Of a DNA stretch of 64,000 nucleotides, positions 1-7,355 are shown piece after piece. Every line of letters begins with the position of its first letter. Position 1 is the first letter of the stretch. Made by a program: the position numbers and the translations under genes. This DNA comes from GCA-2683825 sp965662355 (GTDB lineage: Bacteria > Planctomycetota > UBA1135 > GCA-002686595), in assembly GCA_965662355.1 (NCBI GenBank), contig CBFIHP010000014.1, positions 98,822-162,821 of the forward strand, written 5' to 3'. Below the pieces are notes generated by a model. It was given only the letters and a program-made list of their open reading frames with translations, had not been told where the DNA came from and made no database searches.

Positions 1-175
1 GTGGCGTGCCCAGCCCGCCGTGCTCTTCGGGGCAGAACGGAACGGCTTCGAGTCCGAGCTCCGTCAATTGACGGGCCAACAGGCCATCGTGGCTCTCGCG
101 TCCGTCGTACCGACAACGCCGGCCCAGGAGGCAAGCGCTGACGAGGACCTTGCGCTCCTCCCCCTCGCCACTCAT
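1..175 (-). CDS. DUF523 family protein, N-terminal part (cut by window edge)
   Basis: Reading leftward from the ATG at 175 gives 58 codons that run off the window edge. They carry the two hallmarks of the DUF523 (YbbK-like) family: VSACLLGRRCRYDG near residues 12-25 and PFCPEEHGGLGTP near residues 46-58. The family is a small cytoplasmic cysteine-rich protein of unclear biochemical function, so none is assigned. The start codon overlaps the stop of the DUF4870 gene as ATGA, so the two are probably co-transcribed and translationally coupled. The C-terminal part lies outside the window. The family call rests on the two conserved motifs and is quite firm despite the short fragment. Confidence 0.8.
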   Translation of the reverse strand, partial: MSGEGEERKVLVSACLLGRRCRYDGRESHDGLLARQLTELGLEAVPFCPEEHGGLGTP

Positions 176-561
176 CTCGGATCGCTGAGGAAGGGAATCG
201 CCGGGTAGCCGGCGGGCTCGCCTGCGTTGGCCTGCATCGCCGCATAGATGCAAAAACCCGTCTCGAGCAGGAAGAAGACCGCCCCTCCGAGACAGACCAT
301 CCCGAAACCGAAGGGGATACCGATGATGGTGAGGAAGGACAGGAGCATGACGACGCTGTACACGACCCAGCCAAGGAACAGCGTCAACTGGAAGTTCAAA
401 GACTGACGGGCATGGTGTCCGATGAACGAGCTCTCATCCCCTTTGACGAGCAAGATCACGAGCGGAACGAGGAACTGCAGATACCCTCCCGTGAGATACG
501 AGGCAAGAAGGGTCGCGAGGTGGGCAGCCATGGCCCAGTTTTTCTCGTCGGTGCTCAGCAT
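172..561 (-). CDS. DUF4870 small membrane protein
   Basis: This is a 129-residue membrane protein. It opens with MLSTDEKNWAMAAHLATLLA and has a hydrophobic segment, then the conserved GHHARQSLNFQLT stretch typical of DUF4870 (Tic20-like) proteins, then two more hydrophobic segments. The frame stays open for 50 codons further upstream, but that extension is Pro/Arg-rich and would overlap the divergent sulfatase-like gene, so the ATG at 561 is preferred. The palindrome CCTCCCGGGAGG at 580-591 lies just upstream and includes purine-rich ribosome-binding-like sequence. The molecular role of the family is not established. It is followed by the DUF523 gene with an ATGA overlap. Confidence 0.75.
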   Translation of the reverse strand: MLSTDEKNWAMAAHLATLLASYLTGGYLQFLVPLVILLVKGDESSFIGHHARQSLNFQLTLFLGWVVYSVVMLLSFLTIIGIPFGFGMVCLGGAVFFLLETGFCIYAAMQANAGEPAGYPAIPFLSDPR

Positions 562-625
562 TATCGTGAATTGCAGCCTCCTCCCGGGAGGTCTCGGGGC
601 CTGCGGAAGATACCCTCTCTGGGGC

Positions 626-1981
626 GTGCGCGGAGAACTACGCAACGGAAGAACACTTCTTCTCCTGACCTTGGCCGGATGTGGAGCGGGTTGTGGCACC
701 GAGGGTCCCAAACCAAGGGGCTATGGGGAAGATCCGGCTGCAAACATCCTCTTCCTTAGCATCGATACGCTCAGAGCCGACCACCTGGGCTTCTACGGCT
801 ACCCCCGCCCTACCTCGCCGCGCCTGGATGCGTTCGCCCGCGAGGCGGTTGTTTTCGATGCAGCCCAGGCCTCGGCCTCGTGGACGCTGCCCGGACTGGC
901 GAGCATCATGACCTCGCAGTTCACGGGGACGCACCAGTGCTTGAGCTTCGGCTCGCGTCTTTCGGAATCCTTCACGACGCTGACGGAAATCCTGCTGGGG
1001 GCCGGCTACGACACGGCCTGCGTCACGAGTCACGTCTTCACGACGACGCGCCACGGCCTGCAGCAGGGCTTCGTGCACTTCGACGATTCGTACGCCTACC
1101 CGGCCGTGGATCCGGAAGAGGCCATTACGTCGCACATCATCTCGGACAAGGGCATTCGCTTCCTGCAGCACAAGGCGGCCGCAGCAGACACCGATCCGTG
1201 GTTTTTGTGGTTGCACTACTTCGACCCCCACGATCGCTACATGGAGCACGCCGGGATCACGGAGCGCTTCGTCACGCCCGGTGAACGCGACAACGACACG
1301 GTGCGGCGCGATCTGTACGACGGAGAGGTTCACTACACCGACATCCACGTCGGACGCGTGCTGGATGCCCTCGCGGAAACCGGCCTCGCCGACAACACGA
1401 TCGTCGTGCTCTTCTCCGATCACGGCGAGGAATTCCTGGACCACGGCAGCCGCGGCCATGGGCACACACTGTTTCGCGAGCTGGTGCGTGTGCCGCTTGC
1501 CATCCGGGCTCCGGGATACGCAGCCCGGCGGGTGACGAACACGGTTCGCACCGTCGACGTGCTACCAACGCTTCTCGAGCTGGCCGGGCTCGAGAGTTTT
1601 TCCGATGCCGCTGGTCAGAGCCTGACAGACCTGATGCGTGGCCGTACCAGCCCCCCACTCTCCGCCCTGGCCGAGATCCATCCGACCGGAGCTCCGCCCC
1701 AGGACTGCCTGGTCGAGGACGACTACAAGTTGATTCTCGCCTTCGACGGCGACACGACCCGACGCTTGCTGTACGACCTGCGGACGGATGTGCTGGAGCA
1801 AAACGATATCTCTGCGCAGCACCCCGAGATCTCCAAGCGAATCGAGACAAAGCTCTTCGAGATGAAGAAGCGAGCCCTCGAGAGGGCCAAGAAGTACAAA
1901 CCTGCTCTCGAACTCGATCTGACCCCCACGCAACGGGATGTGCTTCAAGAACTCGGGTACACAGGGGAGGACGAGGAATGA
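626..1981 (+). CDS. Sulfatase-like (alkaline phosphatase fold) lipoprotein, copy 1
   Basis: This 451-residue protein is predicted to be exported and lipidated at Cys19 (TLAGC). It has the alkaline-phosphatase-superfamily layout: NILFLSIDTLRAD with metal Asp47, the nucleophile region SWTLPG, and FSDHGEEF with Asp265/His266 as further metal ligands. It ends in the ELGYTG tail often seen in such proteins. At the place of the formylglycine Cys of true sulfatases (CxPSR) it has Thr87, so formylglycine chemistry is unlikely. It may be a Thr-nucleophile phospho-hydrolase or transferase, or a diverged sulfatase. The GTG at 626 is chosen because it gives a clean lipoprotein signal and avoids the divergent gene; the frame itself opens further upstream. 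The stop overlaps the MORN lipoprotein start (ATGA). It is closely related to the 5350-6669 gene. The substrate is unknown. Confidence 0.8.
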   Translation: MRGELRNGRTLLLLTLAGCGAGCGTEGPKPRGYGEDPAANILFLSIDTLRADHLGFYGYPRPTSPRLDAFAREAVVFDAAQASASWTLPGLASIMTSQFTGTHQCLSFGSRLSESFTTLTEILLGAGYDTACVTSHVFTTTRHGLQQGFVHFDDSYAYPAVDPEEAITSHIISDKGIRFLQHKAAAADTDPWFLWLHYFDPHDRYMEHAGITERFVTPGERDNDTVRRDLYDGEVHYTDIHVGRVLDALAETGLADNTIVVLFSDHGEEFLDHGSRGHGHTLFRELVRVPLAIRAPGYAARRVTNTVRTVDVLPTLLELAGLESFSDAAGQSLTDLMRGRTSPPLSALAEIHPTGAPPQDCLVEDDYKLILAFDGDTTRRLLYDLRTDVLEQNDISAQHPEISKRIETKLFEMKKRALERAKKYKPALELDLTPTQRDVLQELGYTGEDEE

Positions 1982-2613
1982 AACGGCTTTCGCTGTTCAT
2001 CGGGGCCCTCGGCATCCTCGCGCTCGCCTTCCTGGCATGTCGACCGAACATCGAATTGCGCGAACGGTTCTTCGAAGACGGCACGCCGTGGTCGGAGATC
2101 CGCTTGCAAGCAGGTGTGCCCCACGGTCTCTGGAAGACCTGGTGGGAAAACGGCAAGCCACGCTCACAAGGCAACTATCTCGATGGCCTGCGCGAGGGTC
2201 CTTGGGCTGCATGGTGGGAAACCGGCACCAGGCAATCCGAGGGCTCCTATCGCACCGGCGAACCCCATGGAGCGTGGCAACACTGGTTCGGGAATGGCAA
2301 GCCGGCCAGCCGCGGCTCCTACGCCAACGGCCGCCGCGTCGGCCCCTGGTCGGAGTGGTTCGGAAACGGCACCCTACGCGCGGAATTCGCCTTCGTGGAG
2401 GGTCTGCAAGACGGACTCGTCCGGCGCTACTGGGAAACGGGCCAAGCGCGTGAGGAAGCGACCTATATACGGGGTGTGCGCGAAGGCCCCGCGAAGAGCT
2501 TCTTCGAGGACGGCGAGCTCTTGATCGAGGGACAATACACCCAGGGGAAGAAGTCCGGAACCTGGATCCGATATCGACGTGATGGAAGCGTGTTCTCGAA
2601 GGAGGAGCACTAG
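1978..2613 (+). CDS. MORN-repeat (YwqK-like) lipoprotein, copy 1
   Basis: This is a 211-residue predicted lipoprotein (signal ending FLAC, Cys21). It is built of about seven MORN_2-type units of the form NGxxxxEGxYxxGxxxGxWxxW, for example ENGKPRSQGNYLDGLREGPW. Such repeats form a twisted beta-sheet and serve as binding or scaffold modules. Databases often label the family 'YwqK antitoxin', but nothing here suggests a toxin-antitoxin role. The start codon overlaps the stop of the sulfatase-like gene by 4 bp, which implies coupled synthesis and likely partnership in the periplasm or outer membrane. A paralogue sits in the same arrangement at 6666-7352. Possible jobs are substrate binding or anchoring for the enzyme; this is inference from context. 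Confidence 0.8.
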   Translation: MKRLSLFIGALGILALAFLACRPNIELRERFFEDGTPWSEIRLQAGVPHGLWKTWWENGKPRSQGNYLDGLREGPWAAWWETGTRQSEGSYRTGEPHGAWQHWFGNGKPASRGSYANGRRVGPWSEWFGNGTLRAEFAFVEGLQDGLVRRYWETGQAREEATYIRGVREGPAKSFFEDGELLIEGQYTQGKKSGTWIRYRRDGSVFSKEEH

Positions 2614-2619
2614 CCAACC

Positions 2620-3789
2620 GTGAAGATCCTCTTTCTCTCGCAACGTGTCCCCTATCCGCCCAACCGCGGGGACAAGATCACGACCTGGCGACTGCTCGAG
2701 CGCATGCGCCGCGATCACAAGGTCGAGATCGTGGCCTTTGCCCACGACGAAGACGACGTGAAGGCCGCGCGCCAGCTCGAGGACATGGGCTACCCCTGCG
2801 CCATCTTCAAACCCAGACCGCGCTGGAAAGCGCTACCGCTTCTGGCCACTTCAAGGCCCCTGACCCTGGGCGTCTTCGGCTCCAAGGCCATGCAGCGCGA
2901 GGTAGATCGACGCATCCCTGGCGCCGATCTCGCCTACGCGTACTCCTCCTCGATGGGGGCCTACTTCTTGAAGCACGATCTCCCGCGCGTGATGCACTTC
3001 GCCGAGCTCGACTCCGACAAGTGGAACCAATACCACAAGACCATGATGCCCCCGATCAGCTGGATCTACTGGCGCGAGTGGCGCACGCTCTTCGCCTTCG
3101 AAAAGCGCCTGGCCAACGCTATGGACGAAAACGTCTTCTGCACGCCCCTCGAGCAGCAGATCTTCCAGAAGCGCATCCCCGGCCCCTCTTCGCTCGTCAT
3201 TCGCAACGGCATCGATCTCGAATACCACGTCCCCGCCCCGGACAAGGGCGAGCCCGGCCACCTGGTCTTCTGTGGCGTGATGAACTACTACCCCAACGTC
3301 GAAGGTTGCCTATGGTTCTGCAACGAGATCCTGCCCAAGGTGCGTGAACGCCACCCCGACGTTCGTTTCTCGATCGTCGGCGCCCATCCCACCGACGAGG
3401 TCCAACGCCTGGCCAACCTCGAAGGCGTGACCGTCACCGGCTTCGTCGACGACCCCCGCGAATGGCTCCAGCGCGGCGTCATCTCCGTCGCCCCCCTGCG
3501 CATCGCCCGCGGCATCCAGAACAAGGTCCTCGAAGCCATGGCCCTGGGCCTACCCGTCGTCGGCACCACCTCCGCCACCCAGGGCGTCGGCGCCCAAGAC
3601 GGACGCGACTACCTCGTCGCCGACGACGCCGACGGACAAGCCGAGGCAATCTGCAACCTGTTGCGCACACCGGACAGAGCCCGCGAACTGGGGCTCGCGG
3701 GACGCCAGTTCGTCCAGGAGAATTACGACTGGGAGGTCTGCCTCCAACCCCTCGACGAAATCCTGACCAGGATTACGCGGGAGGGATGA
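2620..3789 (+). CDS. Glycosyltransferase family 4-like, TIGR03087 type
   Basis: This is a 389-residue cytoplasmic GT-B glycosyltransferase. The N-terminus MKILFLSQRVPYPPNRGDKI matches the TIGR03087 'sugar transferase, PEP-CTERM/EpsH1 associated' family. The C-terminal donor-binding half contains VFCGVMNYYPNVEG and PLRIARGIQNKVLEAMALG, which resembles the nucleotide-sugar-binding region of GT1/GT4 enzymes. The GTG start follows a good Shine-Dalgarno, ggaggag at 2601-2607. It lies 6 bp after the MORN gene, so it probably belongs to the same operon. The family is usually linked to extracellular polysaccharide synthesis, but no exosortase or other exopolysaccharide gene is in this window. The sugar donor and acceptor are unknown. 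Confidence 0.85.
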   Translation: MKILFLSQRVPYPPNRGDKITTWRLLERMRRDHKVEIVAFAHDEDDVKAARQLEDMGYPCAIFKPRPRWKALPLLATSRPLTLGVFGSKAMQREVDRRIPGADLAYAYSSSMGAYFLKHDLPRVMHFAELDSDKWNQYHKTMMPPISWIYWREWRTLFAFEKRLANAMDENVFCTPLEQQIFQKRIPGPSSLVIRNGIDLEYHVPAPDKGEPGHLVFCGVMNYYPNVEGCLWFCNEILPKVRERHPDVRFSIVGAHPTDEVQRLANLEGVTVTGFVDDPREWLQRGVISVAPLRIARGIQNKVLEAMALGLPVVGTTSATQGVGAQDGRDYLVADDADGQAEAICNLLRTPDRARELGLAGRQFVQENYDWEVCLQPLDEILTRITREG

Positions 3790-3838
3790 CCTTCACCCCT
3801 CTGGGGGAACCAAAGTGAATTGATTCGGGACAATCGGG

Positions 3839-3844
3839 TAGATT
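3839..3844 (+). promoter_or_regulatory. Candidate -10 element (TAGATT) of a leaderless transcript
   Basis: TAGATT fits TANNNT and ends exactly 6 nt before the ATG at 3851, and there is no Shine-Dalgarno in between. In bacteria with leaderless mRNAs this spacing places the transcription start on the A of the ATG. No convincing -35 was seen. Confidence 0.4.
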
Positions 3845-3850
3845 GCCTAC

Positions 3851-4381
3851 ATGTCATCCTCCCCCCCCGACGAGCCCCCCTACGGTGAGCGCTTTTCCAA
3901 GGCCTGGGCTCAACTGCAGCGTTATCTCGGCGACCTGGATCAAAACGAGCTAGCCAAGATGGCCAAGCTGGACTTCGAGGGAACGCTGAAGCTCCTACAG
4001 GAACAACCGGCCCTTGGGCATTCTGGGGCTCTGAACAAGGCCAAGGGAAAAAAACCCGAGGAGCTGGCGGCGGCCATCCTCGCACAACGTCTCGCTGCCC
4101 TGACACAGGACTATGGCTCGGGGGACGACAGCCCCTGGGGTGCGCGCTTCTTGAAAGCGTGGCGTAGTTGTGGAGGTGGTATCGCCCACTTCCGCTACGC
4201 AATGATTCAGGAGCTGAAAAAGGCTGACAAGGAGGAGTCGATCGAACTGCTCTCGAAGAAGTGGGGTCGAAGCCAAGGGATCCGTGGGCTTCTCGAGAAC
4301 GGGAGCCCCGAGGACGCTGCGCGTAGAGTCATGGCGCGCTGGTATGCGAACAGCGCGATGTTTATCGCGGCGGTGCTCTAG
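3851..4381 (+). CDS. Unknown protein with an internal duplication
   Basis: I do not recognise the family of this 176-residue, probably cytoplasmic, helical protein. It has two homologous halves. Residues 10-84 start YGERFSKAWAQL and run through LKLLQEQ and a KKPEELAAAILAQRLAA helix. Residues 95-168 start PWGARFLKAWRSC and run through IELLSKKWGRSQGIRGLLEN and a SPEDAARRVMARWYA helix. Both halves share the P[YW]GxRFxKAW box followed by a helix rich in Leu, Ala and Arg. There is no signal peptide or membrane segment. It stands alone 61 bp after the glycosyltransferase and may be transcribed leaderless from TAGATT at 3839. Confidence 0.65.
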   Translation: MSSSPPDEPPYGERFSKAWAQLQRYLGDLDQNELAKMAKLDFEGTLKLLQEQPALGHSGALNKAKGKKPEELAAAILAQRLAALTQDYGSGDDSPWGARFLKAWRSCGGGIAHFRYAMIQELKKADKEESIELLSKKWGRSQGIRGLLENGSPEDAARRVMARWYANSAMFIAAVL

Positions 4382-4621
4382 ATTGGGTTCTGGATCGGGG
4401 CGCACGTTCAGGAGCCCCATCGCCTTGGGGTGTCGAGGCCACGCGCGAGACAACCCCTGCTTGCCAACAAATCGCCGTAGAACACCCCATACCCTCGCAA
4501 AGGAAAATCGCCCTCTAGGCTACGAGTCGAGCCTTCTCTTGGTCGATATCGAGCGTACCCTATGCTCGGAACCCTCCGGTTTGGACCCCTTGGACGAGAC
4601 TGCAAGCAGCTAGCGAGAACG

Positions 4622-5311
4622 ATGAGCAATCAAAAAGTCACCGAGACGTTCGACAAGTGGGCGGATGAGGGCCGGGACAAGGGGCTCGAAGACAACCATG
4701 GTGACGTGGTGTGCCAGGTCATCGAAAAGATGCAGCTCGCCCCAGGCGAAAAAGTCCTGGATCTAGGTTGTGGCAACGGCTGGGCGACGCGCCTGATCGC
4801 CCAGGCGAACGCGGGTGTGCAGGCGGTCGGCGTGGACTCCTCGCCGAAAATGATCGCGCGCGCCGACGAGCTCCACAGCTTCACGATCCGCTCGCGATAC
4901 GACTTCGGCTCGATCGAAGCACTCGATTTCAAAGACGAGGAGTTTGAGCGCGTCTTCTCGATGGAAGCCCTTTACTACGTCGAGGACCTCGAGAAGACCC
5001 TGGCGGAGGCCTGCCGGGTACTGAAGCCTGGCGGCAAGGCTGAAATTCTCGTCGACTACTACGAGGAAAGCCCGGCGTCGGCAAACTGGGGTGAGATCAT
5101 GGGTTTGAAACTCCATCGGCTCAGCGAGGATGGCTGGAAGGAAGCCATGACGAAGGCCGGCTTTGCGACCGTCGGGACCTCGCGCGTCATCGATTCGCGC
5201 GGCCCGGGGGACGAGGCCAGTTTCAAGCGTGACGAGTGCGAACCCGACTGGAGCGCAAAGGTCGCACTGCACGAAGCGGGTACGCTTTGGATCCACGCGG
5301 AAAAGGCATAG
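4622..5311 (+). CDS. Class I SAM-dependent methyltransferase
   Basis: This is a 229-residue cytoplasmic Rossmann-fold methyltransferase. Motif I is KVLDLGCGNGWATRLIA, followed by VGVDSSPKMIARA, then FERVFSMEALYYVEDLEKTL and the post-motif RVLKPGGKAEILV. This layout matches the Methyltransf_11/UbiE-like group of small-molecule methyltransferases. The substrate cannot be told from sequence. The frame is open 20 codons further upstream, but MSNQKVTETFDKWADEGRDK at 4622 is a natural start. The upstream stretch 4382-4621 holds no gene I can support. The next gene, a sulfatase-like lipoprotein, begins 38 bp downstream on the same strand and may share a transcript. Confidence 0.85.
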   Translation: MSNQKVTETFDKWADEGRDKGLEDNHGDVVCQVIEKMQLAPGEKVLDLGCGNGWATRLIAQANAGVQAVGVDSSPKMIARADELHSFTIRSRYDFGSIEALDFKDEEFERVFSMEALYYVEDLEKTLAEACRVLKPGGKAEILVDYYEESPASANWGEIMGLKLHRLSEDGWKEAMTKAGFATVGTSRVIDSRGPGDEASFKRDECEPDWSAKVALHEAGTLWIHAEKA

Positions 5312-5349
5312 CAGAGGCGTTGGGGCTAGCCAACGCTCCGGGTATCAAC

Positions 5350-6669
5350 ATGCGCACGGGGATGATAAGAACTCCATTCCTAGCATTGCTTCTCGCCAGC
5401 GCCTGTGGCGACGAACGACTCCAGGGCTGGGAAGGCGACGCTCCGCCGAACATCCTGTTCATCACGGTCGATACCCTGCGCGCCGATGCGCTGGGATTGT
5501 ACGGATACAAGAAGCCCACCAGTCCCGAACTGGATGCCTTTGCGAAGACGGCGACGGTCTTCGAACAGGCGATGTCCTCGTCCTCGTGGACACTGCCGAG
5601 CTTCGCATCGCTTTTCACGTCGTATTACTCGTCGACGCACAAGTGCTGGAAGATCTTCTCGAAGCTGGACGAGTCCTTCGAGACCCTCGCCGAGATCTTG
5701 ACGCGCCACGGTTTCGATACGGCGTGCTTCGTCAGCCACACAATGCTGAATCCCAGCCAGGGCATGCAGCAAGGCTTCGTGCATTTCGACGACAGCTATG
5801 TCGATCCCGGGGCGGGCACCCAGCTGCGTATCTCCTCGGAACACATCTCGGACAGTGGGGTTCATTTCCTACAAGAAAAGGCGGCCGCTCAGGATGGAGT
5901 GCCGTGGATGCTGTGGCTGCATTACTTCGATCCGCACTCCGCCTACATGCCGCACGAAGGCATCACCGGAACGTTCCTGCCCGAGACGATCAACCCCCGC
6001 CTGCAGGAGCGTGGAAAGTATGACGGCGAGATCAAGTACACCGACTTCCACCTCGGGCGTGTCTTCCAGGCGCTCGAGGCCCAGGGATTGGCGGACGACA
6101 CGATCGTCGTGTTCGTCGCCGATCACGGCGAAGAGTTCTGGGAGCACGGAAACACCGAACACGGCAGCACGCTCTACAACGAGCTTGTGCGCGTCCCCCT
6201 CTTGATCCGTATCCCCGGAGAAGAGCCACGCCTGGTTCGCCAGGTCATTCGCACGGTCGATGTGATGCCGACGCTGCTCGATTACTCACGGGCAACGATC
6301 GACTTCGAGATCGAGGGCAAGTCGCTGCGAAAGCTGATCGAGGGACAGCACCTCTCCCTGCCCCCGGCTTTGCTGGAGATCCAGCAGAGCGAGAAGACGA
6401 TGATGAAAGCCATCGTCCGAGAGCCCTGGAAACTCGTGCATAACATCTCCGAGAAGCGCTTCGAGCTGTATGACCTCGAGGCCGATCCTGGCGAAACAAA
6501 CGACCTCAGCGCTCAGCACGCCGACGTTGTCACAGAGCTCGGACGCACACTCAGCACGATGGTCAGGCAGGCCGAGGTGCACGGAAGGGGCTACAATGCC
6601 TCGAGCACCGAAGACGTATCTCCAGGCCAGCTCGAGGCCCTACGTGGGTTGGGGTACATCGGCGAATGA
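5350..6669 (+). CDS. Sulfatase-like (alkaline phosphatase fold) lipoprotein, copy 2
   Basis: This is a 439-residue predicted lipoprotein (LLLASAC, Cys19). It is a clear paralogue of the protein at 626-1981: both share QQGFVHFDDSY, WLHYFDPH and EYTD/KYTD-type blocks and the order of metal motifs. Metal Asp41 lies in FITVDTLRAD, and VADHGEEFWEHG supplies the second metal site. The nucleophile region is SWTLPS, with Thr81 where sulfatases carry the Cys that becomes formylglycine. It ends LRGLGYIGE. The upstream in-frame extension overlaps the methyltransferase gene, so the ATG at 5350 with its lipoprotein signal is preferred. Its stop overlaps the next MORN-repeat lipoprotein as ATGA, as in copy 1. 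Confidence 0.82.
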   Translation: MRTGMIRTPFLALLLASACGDERLQGWEGDAPPNILFITVDTLRADALGLYGYKKPTSPELDAFAKTATVFEQAMSSSSWTLPSFASLFTSYYSSTHKCWKIFSKLDESFETLAEILTRHGFDTACFVSHTMLNPSQGMQQGFVHFDDSYVDPGAGTQLRISSEHISDSGVHFLQEKAAAQDGVPWMLWLHYFDPHSAYMPHEGITGTFLPETINPRLQERGKYDGEIKYTDFHLGRVFQALEAQGLADDTIVVFVADHGEEFWEHGNTEHGSTLYNELVRVPLLIRIPGEEPRLVRQVIRTVDVMPTLLDYSRATIDFEIEGKSLRKLIEGQHLSLPPALLEIQQSEKTMMKAIVREPWKLVHNISEKRFELYDLEADPGETNDLSAQHADVVTELGRTLSTMVRQAEVHGRGYNASSTEDVSPGQLEALRGLGYIGE

Positions 6670-7352
6670 AACGCTTGTTGCCCCTTGTCGTGGTGGCCTT
6701 GATCTCAGGTTTCTTGCTGTCCACGCTTCCTGGTTGCTCGGATCCTGAGCGCACGCTGTACTACGGCAACGGGAAACCCTGGTCGCAGATCCAGTATCGC
6801 GACGGACAACCCCACGGAACATGGATCACCTGGCACGAGAACGGGCACAAGAAGTCCGAGGGGACCTACGGAAGAGGCAAGAAAGAGGGACGCTGGACGA
6901 CGTGGTTCGAGGATGGCAAGACCTCCTCGACAAGCGAGTTCAAGGGCGGCCACCGCCATGGAGCGTGGCAGCAGTTCTATCCCTCGGGCGAGCCGGCGCA
7001 GGTTGGCCACTACGTGGGTGGCAGGCGCGACGGCAAGTGGATCGACTACTTCGGCACGGGAATTCCGCGCGGCGAAGCCACCTATAAGTCCGGTGCGCGC
7101 CACGGCGAGTACATCGCCAATCACGAGAACGGCGAGCTCCTACAGCTCGAAACGTATGTCGAAGGCATCCGGCATGGCCCCTACAAACTGGGAGCGGACA
7201 CGGGCTCTCTCCACGTCATCGGCCAATACGACCAGAACAAGAAGGACGGTCGCTGGACGTACTACAACCTTCCGGACAAGCCCGGAGCCGAGCTCACCAT
7301 CAACAAGGCCGCCTCAGGGATCTACAAGAACGGCAAGAAGATCGGAAGCTGA
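6666..7352 (+). CDS. MORN-repeat (YwqK-like) lipoprotein, copy 2
   Basis: This is a 228-residue predicted lipoprotein (STLPGC, Cys24) with tandem MORN_2-like units such as NGKPWSQIQYRDGQPHGTW and EGTYGRGKKEGRWTTW. It is a paralogue of the 1978-2613 protein and shares the KPWSQIQ/TPWSEIR opening repeat. It begins inside the stop codon of the sulfatase-like gene (ATGA overlap), so the pair is almost certainly made together. The last repeat region, after about residue 170, is more diverged (PDKPGAELTINKAASGIYKN). The gene ends only 3 bp before the convergent metalloprotease stop. The role is unknown; a binding or scaffold partner of the enzyme is the simplest inference. Confidence 0.8.
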   Translation: MKRLLPLVVVALISGFLLSTLPGCSDPERTLYYGNGKPWSQIQYRDGQPHGTWITWHENGHKKSEGTYGRGKKEGRWTTWFEDGKTSSTSEFKGGHRHGAWQQFYPSGEPAQVGHYVGGRRDGKWIDYFGTGIPRGEATYKSGARHGEYIANHENGELLQLETYVEGIRHGPYKLGADTGSLHVIGQYDQNKKDGRWTYYNLPDKPGAELTINKAASGIYKNGKKIGS

Positions 7353-7355
7353 ACG

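Noticed and set aside
20..208. Plus-strand frame resembling a methyltransferase-like 'AVLFGAERNGFESEL' stretch
   Set aside because: The minus strand of the same bases gives the strongly conserved DUF523 motifs with an ATGA overlap to the neighbour, so the plus-strand likeness is taken as chance.
1978..7352. Toxin-antitoxin system suggested by the 'YwqK antitoxin' family label
   Set aside because: The MORN proteins have lipoprotein signals and are paired with alkaline-phosphatase-fold enzymes, not with a small toxin. The label is inherited from a family name.
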